Assembly: GCA_025517525.1 (NCBI GenBank)
Contig: JAOPJZ010000006.1
Location: 62,001 to 126,000 of the forward strand
Direction: 5' to 3'
Length of the DNA stretch: 64,000 nt
Origin: Natronosalvus hydrolyticus
GTDB lineage: Archaea > Halobacteriota > Halobacteria > Halobacteriales > Natrialbaceae
Positions 61,473 to 64,000 of the stretch are shown here, piece after piece. The position numbers and the translations under genes were made by a program. Numbering within the stretch: position 1 is the first letter of the stretch; each line of letters starts with the position of its first letter. The notes beneath the pieces were generated by a model. It saw only the letters and a list, made by a program, of their open reading frames with translations, ran no database searches and had not been told where the DNA came from.

Positions 61473-63557
61473 TCAGATGAACAGCGCAAACAGCAGGAAC
61501 GACAGCGCGACCATCGCAACGGCGTGTTTGGCCCCGGATTTCGCGTTACCGGCGCTCAACTGGCCGGCGATGAGCCCCGAGAGCGCGCCCTGAATCAGGG
61601 TCGCGTGATAGAACAGGGTGAGATATGCGTCGGGATCGATATCCCCAAGCCCTGCCAGCCCTTCGACCTGTGTCGGGTCGACAGCGTCACCGCCGCTTTC
61701 CAGCGCTTCTATCTGGAGGTTCGGCAGCATGTATCCGGCCAGCACGGCGATGATGAACAGAAACACCAGGAACGAGATGTAGACGACGACCATGTACTCG
61801 AGCATCGCCTGCCGACGTTCACGTTTGAGCCGTCTGTCGGCGGCCGCCTGGCGCGAGGTAATCCGGAGCACCGTCGAAAGGTCGCCACTGGCGTTCATCG
61901 CCTCGGTAAGCAAGGTAACGACCCGAGAGGTTGCTCGCGTGCGGACACGGGCACCGAACCGGCGGAGTGCCGTCTCGAGGTCGGCACCCCACTGCACGTC
62001 ACCCCAGATTCGGTCGAGTTCGGTGTCGAGTCCGCCGAGATCGGACTGTCGAAGCCGACCGATGGCAGTCAGAAGTGGCATACCGGCTTCGTTGAGGCTC
62101 GCGAGTCTATCGAGTAGGTCGGGAATTGCGGCTTCGATGGCGTTCAGTCGACGACGATGTATTTCATAAAAGAGGGCAAAGACGACCCCCACGAAGAGGA
62201 ACGCAAGAACGAGGACGTCGTCGATCGCGGTGAGGGTAAGGTCGCCAACAGCCTGGGCGCTCTGTACACTCCAGAGGGTGACGATGGCGGCGAGTGGAAC
62301 GGTTACGAGAAACGTTAATTCGGGTCGTTCGGTCAACGTCTCGAGCGGGACGCCAAGCCGGTTTCGAATCGACCGGAAGCGCCGGTAGAGGTGTACCCGC
62401 TCGGCATTGGCCGACGCGATATCGTCGGCGTGTCCGCCATCTGTTCGGACGCCCTGCAGCGCGATCGAGTTCGTGTTTCGCGGATCGATGGCTTCGTCCG
62501 TCGGCCGGCCGGGGTTGATCGAGTCGGTCACCATACTGAGATAGACCATGAACGCGAGGTTGCCAAACGGCAAGATCACGTAGATCAACACCTGCAACGG
62601 CTCGAGCGTGTCACCGACGGAGATACCGATGACGAACAGGATTGTGATGAGAAACAGCGGCCCGGCAACGAGCACGGTGACGTACGCCTCCGCGAGCGTC
62701 CCCAGCAAATCCAGCATCCGCTCTTGTTGTGATTCGCTCTCTTCTTGATACTCGTGATACTGGCGCTCGAGAAATGGGGAGAGTCCCTGCCCGCTCTGTA
62801 AGACGCTCACGAGGTTCTCCGTAAATTCTCGAAACTGGGGGCTGGGAGACCGTCGACCCATTTCCTGGAGGGCTGAGATGACGTCCATTCCGAAGGTGTC
62901 CATGTTCCTGACTGCAACGTCGAACTCACCGGCGGCGTCACCGTAGGTGTCCTCGTTTGCCGCGACGATACGGATAATCTTGGGAAAGGCCATCCCGCTT
63001 CTCGAGAGGGCATAAATGAACGAGACGGTCGACGGAAGTGCGGCTTCGATACGGCGTGCCCGGTTGTCCGCCACGTACGTCGGGTACCACCAGCGGAGCC
63101 AGTAGGTGCCACCACCGGCCAGCGCCCCCAGGGTCAGACAGGAGAGTAACAGCAGCCCGAACAGTTCGAACGGAGACAGCGAGGGCACCCCGCCGAGGTT
63201 AGCCAGAAAACCGAGTGTGCTCGGCAGTTGCTCGCGTATGATCTCGGGTTCGATCGAGAGCACGAGAAAGAATCCCCAGATGACGTAGATCCCGAGTATG
63301 CTCCCGACGATAGCGAACAGGGCCGCATACAGGAACGATTTCGAGCCGTATTCGCGATAGGTCGTCCCAAAGTGTGCCGAACGAAGGGCTTTCTGGCGAC
63401 CGGGGTGTTCGCTCCGGAACTCATCGACGTACGAGCCAAAGAGCAGCACGGCCCCTCGAGCCAGCACCGTATCGATCCCCGAATGCACCCGTGCGAGAGC
63501 GACGGGCGCACAGAGAACGACGATGACGACCAGCGGGAAGAAGTTAACGAGCGTCAT
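61473..63557 (-). CDS. type II/IV pilus secretion system F family membrane protein (double GspF/TadC type)
   Basis: Platform protein of a type IV pilus-like system, in the same class as archaellum ArlJ. The 694-residue protein has two tandem GspF-type units, each a cytoplasmic helical bundle with PL-type motifs followed by membrane helices. In the first, helices lie near residues 4-22, 68-97 and 125-145 and a bundle has ALSRSGMAFPKIIRIVA. In the second, RLASLNEAGMPLLTAIGRL repeats the same pattern, ending in helices at the C-terminus. It lies 58 bases after the gene that runs off the right edge, probably its ATPase. No pilin gene is adjacent, though the pilin-like genes at 26-31 kb are candidates. 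Confidence 0.87.
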   Translation of the reverse strand: MTLVNFFPLVVIVVLCAPVALARVHSGIDTVLARGAVLLFGSYVDEFRSEHPGRQKALRSAHFGTTYREYGSKSFLYAALFAIVGSILGIYVIWGFFLVLSIEPEIIREQLPSTLGFLANLGGVPSLSPFELFGLLLLSCLTLGALAGGGTYWLRWWYPTYVADNRARRIEAALPSTVSFIYALSRSGMAFPKIIRIVAANEDTYGDAAGEFDVAVRNMDTFGMDVISALQEMGRRSPSPQFREFTENLVSVLQSGQGLSPFLERQYHEYQEESESQQERMLDLLGTLAEAYVTVLVAGPLFLITILFVIGISVGDTLEPLQVLIYVILPFGNLAFMVYLSMVTDSINPGRPTDEAIDPRNTNSIALQGVRTDGGHADDIASANAERVHLYRRFRSIRNRLGVPLETLTERPELTFLVTVPLAAIVTLWSVQSAQAVGDLTLTAIDDVLVLAFLFVGVVFALFYEIHRRRLNAIEAAIPDLLDRLASLNEAGMPLLTAIGRLRQSDLGGLDTELDRIWGDVQWGADLETALRRFGARVRTRATSRVVTLLTEAMNASGDLSTVLRITSRQAAADRRLKRERRQAMLEYMVVVYISFLVFLFIIAVLAGYMLPNLQIEALESGGDAVDPTQVEGLAGLGDIDPDAYLTLFYHATLIQGALSGLIAGQLSAGNAKSGAKHAVAMVALSFLLFALFI

Positions 63558-63615
63558 GGCCCCTCCGCGTTACGATGGGGTACCAGTCTCGGCCGCCAGT
63601 TCGCCACTTCACGGG

Positions 63616-64000
63616 TCATTGGTCAGTCCCAATCGGTAACTCCTCGCTTTCATCGCCATCGATACCGTCAGTCCCGTCTCTCGAGTCAACAGGCACCGTA
63701 GCCGAGTCCCCCTCGGTATCCGGTTGGTCCTCGGTTTGGACCTCGCTTCGAGGTTCCTCGGTCTGGTTTTCGGTTTGCGGTTCCTCGGTCTGGTTTTCGG
63801 TTTGCGGTTCCTCGGTCTGGTTTTCGGTTTGCGATTTCTCGTCCGGTTTGGGCTCGGGTGGGCGAGTTACCTCGATTTCGGCATCGTCGGTGTCCGTCTC
63901 TCTCGAGTCCTCATCTGACGCCTCCTCGACGACTGCCATCACCCGCTCTTTGTTGGCGTAGTATTCGTTGACCAGTGCGGTAAACCGCCGATAATCGGAG
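63616..64000 (-). CDS. 3' end of a gene, probably the secretion/pilus ATPase (GspE/PilB type)
   Basis: The frame is open to the right edge of the window. The visible 128 residues begin SDYRRFTALVNEYYANKERV, like the last helices of haloarchaeal type II/IV secretion ATPases, then MAVVEEA and a long acidic Glu/Thr/Gln tail. The tail contains three 9-residue repeats, QTENQTEEP. A GTG-ATG pair at 63942-63937 could start a separate small protein, but the uninterrupted upstream frame makes a continuation more likely. Assignment rests on position next to the GspF-type gene and on the C-terminal motif. Confidence 0.6.
   Translation of the reverse strand, partial: SDYRRFTALVNEYYANKERVMAVVEEASDEDSRETDTDDAEIEVTRPPEPKPDEKSQTENQTEEPQTENQTEEPQTENQTEEPRSEVQTEDQPDTEGDSATVPVDSRDGTDGIDGDESEELPIGTDQ
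63752..63832 (-). repeat. 27-bp in-frame tandem repeat, three perfect copies
   Basis: Three identical 27-base units at 63752, 63779 and 63806, each coding QTENQTEEP on the minus strand, with related half-units on either side. Perfect identity implies recent slippage expansion. Confidence 0.95.

Overview
The window is chromosomal DNA from a halophilic archaeon (class Halobacteria). Signs are the very acidic predicted proteins, GC-rich codons, promoters with a TATA-like element about 25-30 bases before the start codon (leaderless pattern), many Tat-type twin-arginine signals, a CetZ tubulin homologue, ribosomal protein L15e, and many small families known only from haloarchaea. The hexamer CTCGAG is strikingly common, which is familiar from Natrialba-type genomes; genus is not determinable here. 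Several DUF numbers below are from memory and were not looked up.

Layout. 0-8 kb: 5' part of a GCS2-like gene, two large multi-domain histidine kinases, a small zinc-knuckle protein, an ATP-dependent DNA ligase followed by a 25-bp tandem repeat, and a GNAT acetyltransferase. 8-19.4 kb: mostly metabolism, with an acyl-CoA carboxylase carboxyltransferase, a trypsin-like secreted protein, an aldolase/fructose bisphosphatase pair (gluconeogenesis), 3-hydroxyacyl-CoA dehydrogenase, a squalene/phytoene synthase, acyl-CoA dehydrogenase and a PadR-like regulator. 19.4-26.3 kb: a membrane zincin, a three-gene hydrolase/ring-cleaving dioxygenase/esterase operon, the B12-binding methylmalonyl-CoA mutase subunit with its MeaB GTPase, and CetZ.

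26.3-32.3 kb: three co-directional genes whose products look like pilin-like or pseudopilin-like surface proteins, convergent with a PQQ-propeller lipoprotein gene. The 3' halves of the last pilin-like gene and of the lipoprotein gene share an AT-rich block (about 30.15-31.87 kb) that contains no CTCGAG. 32.3-41.7 kb: housekeeping and small genes (epimerase, DHH phosphoesterase, aldo-keto reductase, MFS carrier, glycosyltransferase, Nudix, UspA, L15e). 42-48.1 kb: a tightly overlapping four-gene operon (DUF4129, DUF7269-like, DUF58, DUF7519-like) and an M48 membrane protease.

48.5-58.3 kb: an exported-protease island holding two Tat-dependent subtilases, an HTH regulator, an M14 carboxypeptidase and a second PQQ lipoprotein. 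One subtilase and the carboxypeptidase end in the same roughly 122-residue module, which is the most novel-looking signal in the window. 58.7-59.1 kb: tRNA-Gly(TCC) followed by one exact and one decayed copy of its 3' end, resembling integration scars. 59.3-64 kb: a uronate-dehydrogenase-like enzyme, a small conserved protein, a methyltransferase, and a secretion/pilus pair (double GspF-type membrane protein and the end of what is probably its ATPase) that may serve the pilin-like genes at 26-31 kb.
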